Assembly (NCBI RefSeq): GCF_042680805.1 | Contig: NZ_JBHUEM010000012.1 | Coordinates: forward strand, 1 to 18,888 | Direction of reading: 5' to 3' | DNA length: 18,888 bases | From: Bacillus_CJ salitolerans | GTDB lineage: Bacteria > Bacillota > Bacilli > Bacillales > SA4 | Shown here: positions 7,757 to 14,634 of the stretch, piece after piece | Layout of the letters: every line of letters begins with the position of its first letter | Position numbering within the stretch: position 1 is the stretch's first letter | Notes under the pieces: generated by a model | Databases searched by the model: none | The model's input: only the letters and a program-made list of their open reading frames with translations | Told to the model about the DNA's origin: nothing | Program-made: the position numbers and the translations under genes

Positions 7757-7814
7757 TTGTTAAAATAAGGATTTAATGTTAAAATGACCTTAGTCATAAT
7801 ATGACCAAGGTCAT
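7757..7814 (+). promoter_or_regulatory. tetR promoter with two tandem operators
   Basis: -35 TTGTTA (7757-7762) and -10 TAAAAT (7780-7785) are separated by 17 bp. Two palindromes overlap or directly follow the -10: ATGACCTTAGTCAT (7784-7797) and ATGACCAAGGTCAT (7801-7814). They share the half-site ATGAC and their centres are 17 bp apart. Position and symmetry fit autoregulation by the TetR protein encoded immediately downstream; the binding itself is inferred. Confidence 0.75.
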
Positions 7815-7839
7815 ATTAATTAGGAGAGGTAGAAATTCG

Positions 7840-8427
7840 ATGTTACGAGAAGAAAGAAAAAAAGAATTAAAAAAACACATTTTCTTTAAATCAATCGAAC
7901 TATTTAAGGAGTATGGGTATGACAATGTTACTGTTGAAAAAATTGCATCATCTTGTGGAATTGCTAAAGGTACCTTCTTTAATTATTTTCCAAAGAAGGA
8001 ACACGTATTACTGTATTTGGGGAGTTCACAAAATGAATACCTTCAAGAGGTCGTACAAAAATATAAGGATGAAAAAATTAAACAAAGACTGTTACTCATT
8101 TTTAAGGAACTCTTATCTATTTACTTGGAAAATTCAGATCTCTTAAAACTTACGTTGACAGAAACCATTCGCTCTGCTCTAAAGGATGAATCAAGAAACA
8201 TAAATATATTTAAGGAAACCATGACTACTTTGATTGAAGAAGCAAAAGCAAATAAAACAATAAATACTCGCTTTGATTCGAATACGATTGCCTCTGTTCT
8301 TGTAGGAATCTATTTTAACACCCTAATTAGTTGGTCTGTAAGTCAAGATGAGAGTGTGCATATTGTCTCTATTTTTGAAAGGCAATATGAAGTGATTTGG
8401 GAAGGTATTGAAAAAGACCTAAATTAA
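7840..8427 (+). CDS. TetR/AcrR family transcriptional repressor
   Basis: A 195-residue regulator with an N-terminal helix-turn-helix at about residues 29-49 (VTVEKIASSCGIAKGTFFNYF), the TetR signature, followed by an all-helical ligand-binding domain of normal length. I chose ATG 7840 because AGGAGAGG lies at 7822-7829; an earlier in-frame ATG at 7801 falls inside the second operator palindrome. It is the first gene of an apparent operon with a DUF3995 membrane protein 16 bp downstream and an FAD monooxygenase after that. It probably represses this operon through the two palindromes over its promoter and releases it on binding a small molecule, perhaps a substrate of the monooxygenase (inference). 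Confidence 0.92.
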   Translation: MLREERKKELKKHIFFKSIELFKEYGYDNVTVEKIASSCGIAKGTFFNYFPKKEHVLLYLGSSQNEYLQEVVQKYKDEKIKQRLLLIFKELLSIYLENSDLLKLTLTETIRSALKDESRNINIFKETMTTLIEEAKANKTINTRFDSNTIASVLVGIYFNTLISWSVSQDESVHIVSIFERQYEVIWEGIEKDLN

Positions 8428-8443
8428 AAGTGGAGGGATTGAG

Positions 8444-8866
8444 ATGGAACTACTATTCATTTACTTGTCGGTTATAATCTTAGGTTTAGTAAGCGTGTTA
8501 CATTTTTATTGGGTATTTGGTGGGACATGGGGAGTCCAAGCCGCCTTACCAGAAAAAGTAGAGGGTGGATCTGTATTTACTCCGAGATGGATTGAAACTT
8601 TATTTGTTGCAGTAGGATTGATTGGTGTGGCTTTTATATTATTAGCACAAAATAATTTAATTTCATTTATTACACCGAATTCCTTTACGAAATGGTCAAG
8701 TATCATACTTACCTTCATTTTTTTCCTTAGAGCAATTGGAGACTTCAAGTATATTGGTTTCACTAAGAGAATCAAAAATACTACTTTCTCAAAGTACGAT
8801 ACGAAACTTTACACTCCTCTGTGTTTATACTTAGCTTTAATATTTATGACTTCATGGTTATTTTAA
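8444..8866 (+). CDS. DUF3995 family membrane protein
   Basis: A 140-residue integral membrane protein with four likely helices, at about residues 4-25, 50-67, 85-98 and 120-138. It matches the DUF3995 pattern: an early HFYWVFGGTWG motif at about residues 21-31, then an LPEK segment and a conserved WIETLFVAVG region. The molecular function of the family is unknown. The ribosome binding site GGAGGG lies at about 8431-8436, just after the tetR stop, so it is almost certainly co-transcribed with tetR. DUF3995 genes are frequently neighbours of TetR regulators in Bacillus, to my knowledge. The flavin monooxygenase 62 bp downstream probably belongs to the same transcript. Confidence 0.85.
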   Translation: MELLFIYLSVIILGLVSVLHFYWVFGGTWGVQAALPEKVEGGSVFTPRWIETLFVAVGLIGVAFILLAQNNLISFITPNSFTKWSSIILTFIFFLRAIGDFKYIGFTKRIKNTTFSKYDTKLYTPLCLYLALIFMTSWLF

Positions 8867-8928
8867 AGAAACCTTTTCTATAAGCAATGAACAGTGGATA
8901 AGCTGAGTTTAGGGAATGAGGAGATAGG

Positions 8929-10074
8929 ATGAAAAATAGAATCCTTATCATCGGAGCTGGAATAAGTGGATTAGCGTGTGCTCTTATGTTTGAAAAGATT
9001 GGTTATACACCAGTAATCTTTGAAAAGTCCGATTGCCTTCGACATGATGGCGGTGGTTTAACCTTATGGAACAATGCAACCGATGCACTTCAAGCAATGG
9101 GTCTATTAGAAGAGATTTACGAAAGTAGCAAAATTATATGTGAATCATCCCTTACAACATCATCAGGAAAAATACTAGCCAAAATCCCACTAGATGAGCT
9201 AGCAACTAAATATGGTACTTACACAGTAGGTATTTTAAGGTCTAACCTTCATCACATACTTGCTAGTAAGTTAAATCAAACAGAAATCAAAACAGGCTAC
9301 AATCTAGTAAACCTAAAAGAGACAAATGAAGAAGTAATCGCGCATTTTGAAAATGGGCATGAAGAAGCAGGGGAGCTTTTAGTAGGAGCAGATGGGATTT
9401 ATTCAGCAGTAAGAAATAAGTTATTTCCTAATCATGACTTACGCTTTAGTGGTTATGAAGCTTGGAGAGGGATTTCTTCTTATACAAACCAATATACGAA
9501 ATCTGGTTTCACGTTTGAATCTTGGGGTAATGGGAAGCGGTTTGGGTTCATTCCAATGTCAGATTCCCTAGTTTATTGGTTTGCGACAAGGAATACATTG
9601 GAAAATCTGAAAGAAAGTCAGATTTCTAAAGAACAATTAATCTATTCGTTTAGAGAATTTGTCCAACCTGTTCCAGCCGTAATTGAAGTGACAAAAGGAA
9701 AGGATATCACTAGAAAATTAATCTATGATTTTAAGCCATTACAGAATTGGTCAAAAGGAAGAGTAGTGCTAATTGGCGATGCAGCACACGCTACAACACC
9801 TAATTTAGGACAGGGAGCCTGTATGGCATTAGAGGACTCAGTGGTACTTGCACAATGCTTAGAACAAGGCAAAAATCCCTTTGATGCAGTAAAGGCATTT
9901 GAAGAAAACCGTAAGGATAGAGCTAAGCTCATTGTGAATAAATCTTGGATGTATGGAAAGATTGCACAAATGGAAAATAGCCTTCTTTGTAAGGTAAGAA
10001 ATTTGATAGTCAAGAATTGCCCTTCTATATACAAGAATAATAATTTTAATAAAATAGTAGGCCACAAGATTTAA
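8929..10074 (+). CDS. FAD-dependent monooxygenase (PHBH-type)
   Basis: A 381-residue single-component flavoprotein hydroxylase of the p-hydroxybenzoate hydroxylase fold (FAD_binding_3). The three hallmark motifs are present: the dinucleotide-binding GAGISG at residues 9-14, the DG motif GADGIYSAVR with Asp155-Gly156, and the GD motif LIGDAAHATTPNLGQGA with Gly283-Asp284. Enzymes of this class insert one oxygen atom into aromatic, polyketide or isoprenoid substrates, using NAD(P)H and O2. The GGGLTLW stretch near residue 41 and overall length resemble TetX/zeaxanthin-epoxidase-like members, but the substrate cannot be inferred. GAGGAG at 8919-8924 supports the ATG. It is the last gene of the tetR operon, which suggests inducible detoxification or modification of a xenobiotic. 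Confidence 0.92.
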   Translation: MKNRILIIGAGISGLACALMFEKIGYTPVIFEKSDCLRHDGGGLTLWNNATDALQAMGLLEEIYESSKIICESSLTTSSGKILAKIPLDELATKYGTYTVGILRSNLHHILASKLNQTEIKTGYNLVNLKETNEEVIAHFENGHEEAGELLVGADGIYSAVRNKLFPNHDLRFSGYEAWRGISSYTNQYTKSGFTFESWGNGKRFGFIPMSDSLVYWFATRNTLENLKESQISKEQLIYSFREFVQPVPAVIEVTKGKDITRKLIYDFKPLQNWSKGRVVLIGDAAHATTPNLGQGACMALEDSVVLAQCLEQGKNPFDAVKAFEENRKDRAKLIVNKSWMYGKIAQMENSLLCKVRNLIVKNCPSIYKNNNFNKIVGHKI

Positions 10075-10260
10075 ATGAGAGGAATAAGGTAATTTTAGAA
10101 GCGTAGTACAAATATACTGTGCATTCAAAATTGGATGAATTTAAGGTATGTTAAGTAAAGAAGAATATGCTATAAAAATTAAATGATTTACTTTATAAAC
10201 AAATATTGGTAGCTAAGTATTTTTGTGTATGTTATATTTATTGAAACACAATAGAAATAG
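10075..10260. other. Intergenic, no feature seen
   Basis: AT-rich sequence after the monooxygenase stop, with no credible ORF and no clear terminator of its own. The palindrome that follows may serve that role. Confidence 0.4.
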
Positions 10261-10411
10261 GTGAAGAAGTCCGACATAAAAGTGGTTTGGTTTACAAAAA
10301 CTTTTTTATGATTGGGAAAGAGTGGAAAATCAATTTTAGCATTCCGAATTCAAGCATCTTGTATGCTTATTCAGTATGCCAATTGATTTTTAACTCTTCG
10401 GACTTATTCAC
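10261..10411. repeat. 151-bp imperfect palindrome (MITE-like or large hairpin)
   Basis: The outer arms GTGAAGAAGTCCGA (10261-10274) and TCGGACTTATTCAC (10398-10411) pair at 13 of 14 positions. Nested inside are GAGT/ACTC, AAAATCAATT (10326-10335) with AATTGATTTT (10381-10390), GCAT/ATGC, GAAT/ATTC, and an apical AAGCAT-CTTGT-ATGCTT hairpin at 10352-10368. About 45 nt on the left side (10275-10319) are unpaired. No protein is encoded. Size and shape resemble the short palindromic mobile elements of Bacillus such as bcr1, but I cannot confirm membership and see no clear target duplication. A run of five T after the right arm would also let it act as a terminator. Confidence 0.65.
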
Positions 10412-10420
10412 TTTTTAAAA

Positions 10421-10446
10421 CCGCAGAGTAATCTCTGTGGTTTTTT
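10421..10446 (+). terminator. Intrinsic terminator, possibly bidirectional
   Basis: CCGCAGAG (10421-10428) pairs with CTCTGTGG (10433-10440; one G-U pair) around TAAT, with AAAA before and TTTTTT after. It sits only 20 bp upstream of the hydrolase ribosome binding site, so it either ends upstream transcription or acts as a leader attenuator. Confidence 0.75.
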
Positions 10447-10480
10447 GTGTTCTAAAAAGATAAAATTGGAGGTAATTCTT

Positions 10481-11314
10481 TTGAAACGGTATTTTGTTAA
10501 TGATGGGGAAATCAATGTACACGTAACAGAATGGGGAAGCAAAGATAAACCTGTGATTTTTTGCTTACACGGTTTAGGTAGTACAAGTTTTAGTTTTATC
10601 GAAATTGCTGAAGAACTAAAGATTGATTACAGAATTATTTGCATTGATGCTCCTGGTCACGGTAAAACAGATATATTTAGCCGTGCAGAAAGCTATGAAA
10701 TGCCTGTGTTAGCTAATTGGTTGGATAAGATAGTTGAAATATTGAAAATCAATAAGTTTTATTTTTTATCTCATTCATGGGGAAGTTTTGTTTCTTTATT
10801 CTATATACTTAATTATTCTGAGAAAGTGCTGGGGGCAATTCTAATTGACGGTGGCTACCAGACTAAAAGAAGAAGTTCCACTTCAATTGAAGAAGAAGTT
10901 GAGTATTACGAGCAGGATTTTGAAGAGTATGTAGAGACCTGGGAAGAGTTTTTGGATGTTGCGGTTTATAGGGATTCCAGAAGATCAGACTTATTAGATC
11001 TTGCAGCAAAAGATTTAGTCCTTGTAAAGGATGGTAAGTATTATTGGCACGCAAGAGGAAAGACGGCTGGTAACATTATTAGAGGTATGCATAAGGATGA
11101 AACTGAGGATATATATGAAAAGCTTCCTCATAATCTGGATATTTTATTGCTGCGTGCCACTCTCCCTAAATCACAGGATGCGTATAGGGATTTAACCTCA
11201 AGTATTTTTGAGCAAAAAACAGGAGCAACTGTAAAGTTAGTTCCAGATGTTTCTCATATGTTACATTGGGATAATCCAAAAATTGTTATTAAAGAGATAA
11301 AAGAAAGATGGTAA
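10481..11314 (+). CDS. Alpha/beta hydrolase
   Basis: About 278 residues from the TTG at 10481, which has GGAGGT at 10468-10473; the upstream GTG at 10445 overlaps the terminator tail and has no binding site. The alpha/beta hydrolase fold is clear. An oxyanion-hole HGLG follows the strand VIFCL (residues 30-33), DAPGHGKTD lies at 56-64, the nucleophile elbow SHSWG holds Ser99, and the C-terminal catalytic His260 sits in PDVSHMLHWDNP. The elbow departs from G-x-S-x-G in its first position (Ser for Gly), as seen in some family members. A Glu/Tyr-rich cap region lies between residues 135 and 190. The substrate cannot be predicted. It is a single gene ending in a strong terminator. Confidence 0.9.
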   Translation: MKRYFVNDGEINVHVTEWGSKDKPVIFCLHGLGSTSFSFIEIAEELKIDYRIICIDAPGHGKTDIFSRAESYEMPVLANWLDKIVEILKINKFYFLSHSWGSFVSLFYILNYSEKVLGAILIDGGYQTKRRSSTSIEEEVEYYEQDFEEYVETWEEFLDVAVYRDSRRSDLLDLAAKDLVLVKDGKYYWHARGKTAGNIIRGMHKDETEDIYEKLPHNLDILLLRATLPKSQDAYRDLTSSIFEQKTGATVKLVPDVSHMLHWDNPKIVIKEIKERW

Positions 11315-11320
11315 TAATCC

Positions 11321-11390
11321 TTGTTGAACTGACGGCTGCAATTCTTCAATTAGGATAAAATAAGATCAGCAAATGCTGGTCTTATTTTTT
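11321..11390 (+). terminator. Repeat copy F with strong terminator
   Basis: TTGTTGAACTGACGGCTGC and then AATTCTTCAATTAGG form the repeat core. AATAAGATCAGC (11359-11370) then pairs with GCTGGTCTTATT (11375-11386) over 12 bp (one G-U pair) around AAAT, with a T tail. It terminates the hydrolase gene. Confidence 0.85.
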
Positions 11391-11469
11391 ATTAAGATAT
11401 AACTGAAGGATTTATTAAGCATAAAAAGAAATATAATCGTAAGTGCAAAATTGGAGGTCAGTCATTGAG

Positions 11470-11782
11470 ATGCTACCTTATTATCTCTCAGATACCTATA
11501 TTCCTAAATTTTTCGAATCTTTTGCTGAACAAAATGAAGAAATAAAGGCTATAAAGCTGAATATGAAATGGGTAACAAAAAGTTAGGAAAAGGTATTGAA
11601 AAGACTGAGTTTTATCAATTTAACTGATTTTAAAAATTCTTATTCAAGTAAAAGGTGATTTGCGTCATGAAGGGTTAAGCACCCTATTTATTAAAGTAAA
11701 GTTATTAGAAGAACACAACATCAGTAATGAAGGAGAAATAATGAATCACGTACTTAAAGTAATGGGGTCAATTATTCAATAA
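11470..11782 (+). pseudogene. Broken hypothetical gene (frameshifts)
   Basis: TTGGAGGTC at 11451-11459 precedes the ATG at 11470, which opens MLPYYLSDTYIPKFFESF and AEQNEEIK and reaches a stop at 11584-11586. In another frame the same stretch continues as AEYEMGNKKLGKGIEKTEFYQF. After a further shift a long tail follows, GDLRHEGLSTLFIKVKLLEEHN through NHVLKVMGSIIQ, to the stop at 11780-11782. The pieces look like one protein of about 100 residues interrupted by at least two small indels. No family is recognised. Like its neighbours it has a good ribosome binding site, a single-gene layout and its own hairpin terminator. Confidence 0.6.
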
Positions 11783-11783
11783 T

Positions 11784-11811
11784 AAAATGATTAGCTTCGG
11801 CTGGTCATTTT
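11784..11811 (+). terminator. Intrinsic terminator with TTCG loop
   Basis: AAAATGATTAGC (11784-11795) pairs with GCTGGTCATTTT (11800-11811), including two T-G pairs, around a TTCG tetraloop. The AAAA/TTTT ends could serve both strands, and the minus-strand gene ends at 11882. The CAGC/GCTG core resembles the hairpins of repeat copies F and H. Confidence 0.75.
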
Positions 11812-11881
11812 GTGTTTTAATGAGTTCAATGTCAAAACTGAAACAATCCAATATTTATATCCGATATATATAATGAAATTT

Positions 11882-12574
11882 TTAATGAAGTCTATTGTTT
11901 CCTAAACTTTCGTCAACAATATCGTTTACTTTTTCTATGCCTTGTTCTACCATTTCATCGGCAATCATTACAATGTCGGTATCGTATTTTGGATTTTTTA
12001 ATACATCGAATTGAAGTTTTTCGGCATAAGGAGCTGGTCTATTCATCATGAAAGCAGAAGTAACTTCACAATATTTTTCGCGTGCTTCTAAAACACTTAA
12101 TTTACCTGTTACAATATCATTCATCAAATTTAGGGCAAGGATATTAGCTGCTTCCATGTCACAACGGGAGGATACTTCACCTCTTGTTCTTTCAACAATA
12201 ACACTACCATCGAATTTAGCCAGTTCGCTAAACATCTCTGGTGGTACGGTATAGTTAATACAGTTCTCAATTACATCAGTATGAGGTTGTGGGAAATCAT
12301 GAGGAATTTCATCACGATAAACAATTGTACGTTTCCAAGGTCCATTATTATACCAAATTAGTCTGCTTTGAGTAGCTTCGTTAGGAGGGCCATATTGTTC
12401 AATTGTAAGATTAGCTGCTTTGTTTGACATTGAATTCCAATTATTTATTATACTTTTAACAAAGTCCATAGAAACTACATTATTCGTTGTCTTCTCAGCA
12501 CCACCAAAGGTTTGTACTTTGAAATCACTCATCATAGCTGTTGCTGCTGTTTTCACTTTCTCTTCTTGTTCCAA
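11882..12574 (-). CDS. Conserved hypothetical protein
   Basis: About 230 residues. I favour the TTG at 12574-12572 because AAGGGTG lies six bases before it; the ATG at 12592 is 18 bases longer and would put the binding site inside the gene. There is no signal peptide or membrane segment. The sequence is strikingly specific, with many invariant-looking residues: LTIEQYGPPNEAT near residue 56, WYNNGPWKRTIVYRDEIPHDFP, HTDVIENCINY and VERTRGEVSSRCDMEAA. This suggests a structured, possibly enzymatic or binding protein, and I believe similar hypothetical proteins exist in other bacteria. I do not know its function. It is divergent from the selenoprotein B-like operon with about 240 bp between them, so a functional link is possible. 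Confidence 0.8.
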   Translation of the reverse strand: MEQEEKVKTAATAMMSDFKVQTFGGAEKTTNNVVSMDFVKSIINNWNSMSNKAANLTIEQYGPPNEATQSRLIWYNNGPWKRTIVYRDEIPHDFPQPHTDVIENCINYTVPPEMFSELAKFDGSVIVERTRGEVSSRCDMEAANILALNLMNDIVTGKLSVLEAREKYCEVTSAFMMNRPAPYAEKLQFDVLKNPKYDTDIVMIADEMVEQGIEKVNDIVDESLGNNRLH

Positions 12575-12752
12575 ATTTATCACCCTTTTCATTTTAGTGT
12601 TCTTAGTTTTTAATATATTTCCAAAATATATACCTGACTTTGAACTAAGAGTTGCTGTAAAGTAATTCTAAATGGATCTCTGATTTCGTTATCCCAAAAG
12701 CATCAATATATAACCTTTAGTTGAAGTATATTCTTATCAACAGATTAAACAT

Positions 12753-12781
12753 TTCACTTTAACGATGGAAAGTGTTAAAAT
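12753..12781 (+). promoter_or_regulatory. Promoter of the selenoprotein operon with inverted repeat
   Basis: TTCACT (12753-12758) and an extended -10, TGTTAAAAT with TAAAAT at 12776-12781, are spaced 17 bp apart. A perfect inverted repeat CACTTT (12755-12760) and AAAGTG (12769-12774), separated by 8 bp, occupies the spacer and could be an operator. No regulator gene is adjacent. Confidence 0.5.
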
Positions 12782-12813
12782 CAATACAACTTTCTTTAGA
12801 AAGGAGCTCGAAT

Positions 12814-13104
12814 ATGTCACTACCTTATTTAAAAGAAGCCATCAATAATGGCGATACTGAAAAGTTAATTAGATATGTAAGATTACATTTTGGAGATGGA
12901 AATGAGGATGCTGGGCGTAAGGAGATTGATAAATCTTGGATAGAAGCCCTTAAGCTGTTACTGGATTCCCCAAACACAGACCGTGAGTTTATTTATGAGA
13001 CACTTGAAACGAAAGACGCGGAAACTTTGGCTCACCTGTATTTTAATCTTCATTTTTATCTATTAAAAAGATCGGGGGAATGGATACATGACGGAAACCT
13101 CTAA
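12814..13104 (+). CDS. Small hypothetical protein coupled to selenoprotein B homolog
   Basis: 96 residues from the ATG at 12814, which has AAAGGAG at 12800-12806. The frame extends upstream to a TTG at 12772, but that lies within the promoter. The protein is soluble and probably all-helical: an acidic/basic helix-rich chain (YLKEAINNGDTEKLIRYV, DKSWIEALKLLL, REFIYETLETKDAETLAHL). No cysteine and no cofactor motif is visible. Its last 17 bases overlap the start of the next gene, which indicates translational coupling and probable joint function. I do not recognise the family. A role as accessory subunit or regulator of the reductase-like partner is inference from the overlap alone. Confidence 0.75.
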   Translation: MSLPYLKEAINNGDTEKLIRYVRLHFGDGNEDAGRKEIDKSWIEALKLLLDSPNTDREFIYETLETKDAETLAHLYFNLHFYLLKRSGEWIHDGNL

Positions 13105-13897
13105 ATCTACACAATTGCGTCCTGGACTTTGGAACACAGTAAACGAAAGATATCCTGGATCAATGATTTCAAAAGAGGACTTTATTCCACTATCGTTTTT
13201 GAACAAACCACTTTCAAAATCAAAGTTAACATTCATAAGTTCAGCAGGTGTACAACCAATGGGAACAATGCCTTTTGACACAGTTCATCCTATTGGAGAC
13301 TATACATATCGGAAGGTACCTTCTCACTTAAAACCTGAGGAATTAGAAATTCATCAATTGAAATATCCAACAGTGGGGGCAAACCAAGATATTAATGTAA
13401 TCTTTCCCATTGAAAGATTGCAAGAGCTTTCTCAGGATGGAGTAATTGGTGGACTTACTAGTAACTTCTTTTCTTTTATCGGTTATAACATGGATCCAGA
13501 TAAACTTGAACTAAAGTTGGCTGAAGATATTGCTGACGCTGTTGTTAAAGATCATGCAGACATAGCCCTTTTATGTCCTGCATGACCAATATGACATCAG
13601 TCTGTCGCGCTCGTGCAGCGTGCTATAGAACGAAGAGGCATTCCTACAGTATCACTATCAGTGGCTCTAGATGTTACAGAACATGCAAAGCCACCAAGAG
13701 CAGTATTTTTGCCTTTCATGATGGGACATCACTTTGGTGTTCCATACCATAAAGAACTTCAGCGGAACATTATCACTGAAGCTCTTAATCATCTTGTTAA
13801 TGCAAAAGAAAGTGGTGAAGTTAAGTTTTTACCATTTACATGGGCAAAAGCAAGAAAAGAGGGTATTAAAATTAAGAAATCATTAGGAATAAACTAA
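13088..13897 (+). CDS. Selenoprotein B-family reductase homolog with two in-frame UGA (UxxU)
   Basis: 269 residues if UGA codons 166 (13583-13585) and 169 (13592-13594) are read as selenocysteine. Both flanks are in one frame and look like one protein of the glycine/sarcosine/betaine/D-proline reductase selenoprotein B family (GrdB/PrdB type). The N-terminal half has KLTFISSAGVQPMGTMPFD (46-64), GDYTYRKVPSH and NVIFPIERLQELSQDGVIGG. The redox centre is LLCPA-U-PI-U-HQSVALVQ. The C-terminal half has RRGIPTVSLSVALDV and PPRAVFLPFMMGHHFGVPY. Relatives carry CxxC, or one Sec, at the centre. GGGGGAA at 13074-13080 supports the ATG. No other lesion occurs in the gene. No GrdA/GrdC or PrdA partner is present, so it is probably a stand-alone thiol/selenol reductase and not part of Stickland fermentation. 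The substrate is unknown, and SelA/B/C/D must be encoded elsewhere. Confidence 0.85.
13606..13622 (+). promoter_or_regulatory. Candidate bacterial SECIS hairpin
   Basis: CGCGCT (13606-13611) pairs with AGCGTG (13617-13622), six pairs including one G-U, around the loop CGTGC. The loop has a G at position 2, located 18 nt after the second UGA and 27 nt after the first. This fits the known bacterial pattern: a short stem inside the coding sequence, 16-37 nt from the UGA to the loop, and a G among the first two loop bases. One hairpin would have to serve both UGA codons. Confidence 0.6.
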
Positions 13898-13943
13898 AAA
13901 CCGGGGAATCTTAAGAAAACTTCACTGAAAATGAGCCACAAAT

Positions 13944-13995
13944 AAAAACACCTTAGAAATGTACACTTGATATAAGTATGTTTCAATGTGTTTTT
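13944..13995 (+). terminator. Terminator of the selenoprotein operon
   Basis: AAAAACAC (13944-13951) pairs with GTGTTTTT (13988-13995). An inner helix GAAATGT (13956-13962) with ATGTTTC (13978-13984) extends it. It lies 47 bp after the stop. The rest of 13898-14094 holds nothing else recognisable except a possible IS end-like motif at 13921-13939. Confidence 0.6.
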
Positions 13996-14094
13996 GCTGG
14001 GTCAAAAAATGTTTCCTTATTAAACAAACGGTAGCTTTAGTTTATGCACGTTTTGTAAATGAATAAGAAATTATATGTTTTTGTGTGTATCTTA

Positions 14095-14600
14095 TTACGA
14101 TGTGCTTAGTATTCCGGCTCCAGCACCCAGCCACTCGAGGTCAAATGTTCTAGATGAGTAAAAGGGGAAAAGCACCTTTTCATTTGCTATGCCTGAGGCT
14201 AAACGGGGCGCTAGCGTCTTTTGTTCGATAAAAAGTATAAAACTTTGGACTACCTCAGACCTTGATGCTGTGGAATTTTTCATATGCTCTTTGTATTGAA
14301 TAATAATATTAATGTACATCCCTAAACTTAAAATATGGCTTTGATAGACTGCCTTTTCAAAAGGATTACGAGTAGCTGCAGCCCTTAGAAGAATAGCTTT
14401 CTCCTTAGCCCAACCTTTAGATTTTCTTTTACATAACCCATGTATTTTATCAGTAATCACATCATCAGTTTCCTTTAATATATCTTCTGAGGAAGGGTAT
14501 TCTAAAAGTGTTAACATAGACAAATCATAACTGTTTATTTTAGTAATAGGTCGAGGTGAAATATTCCATTTTTGGCAGGATAAACCATTATTCTTGAAGA
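14095..14600 (-). pseudogene. IS110-family transposase fragment (second type)
   Basis: On the minus strand from about 14600, the residues SYDLSMLTLLEYPSSEDIL, CKRKSKGWAKEKAILLRAA and NPFEKAVYQSHILSLGMYI are typical of the central part of an IS110-family transposase different from the one at 2543-3297. The N-terminal catalytic region and the C-terminal Transposase_20 domain are both missing. After YKEHMKN the frame runs on through about 60 residues that do not look like transposase and stops at 14095, presumably at a deletion or recombination junction. It is a dead fragment. Its upstream edge abuts the acetyltransferase gene. Confidence 0.7.
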
Positions 14601-14634
14601 AATATATCCTATCAAAAAATGAGGTGGGATACTA

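Noticed and set aside
9723..10128. Two minus-strand ORFs over the end of the monooxygenase
   Set aside because: They are antisense to a well-supported FAD monooxygenase and show no family features.
13583..13594. Reading the two UGA codons as simple nonsense mutations in a pseudogene
   Set aside because: Both fall exactly on the redox positions of the family, the remaining 267 codons are undamaged, and a SECIS-like hairpin follows. It remains the main alternative because other pseudogenes lie nearby.
13613..13897. Separate 94-residue gene starting at GTG 13613
   Set aside because: It is in the same frame as 13088-13585, has no ribosome binding site and is the C-terminal half of the same family.
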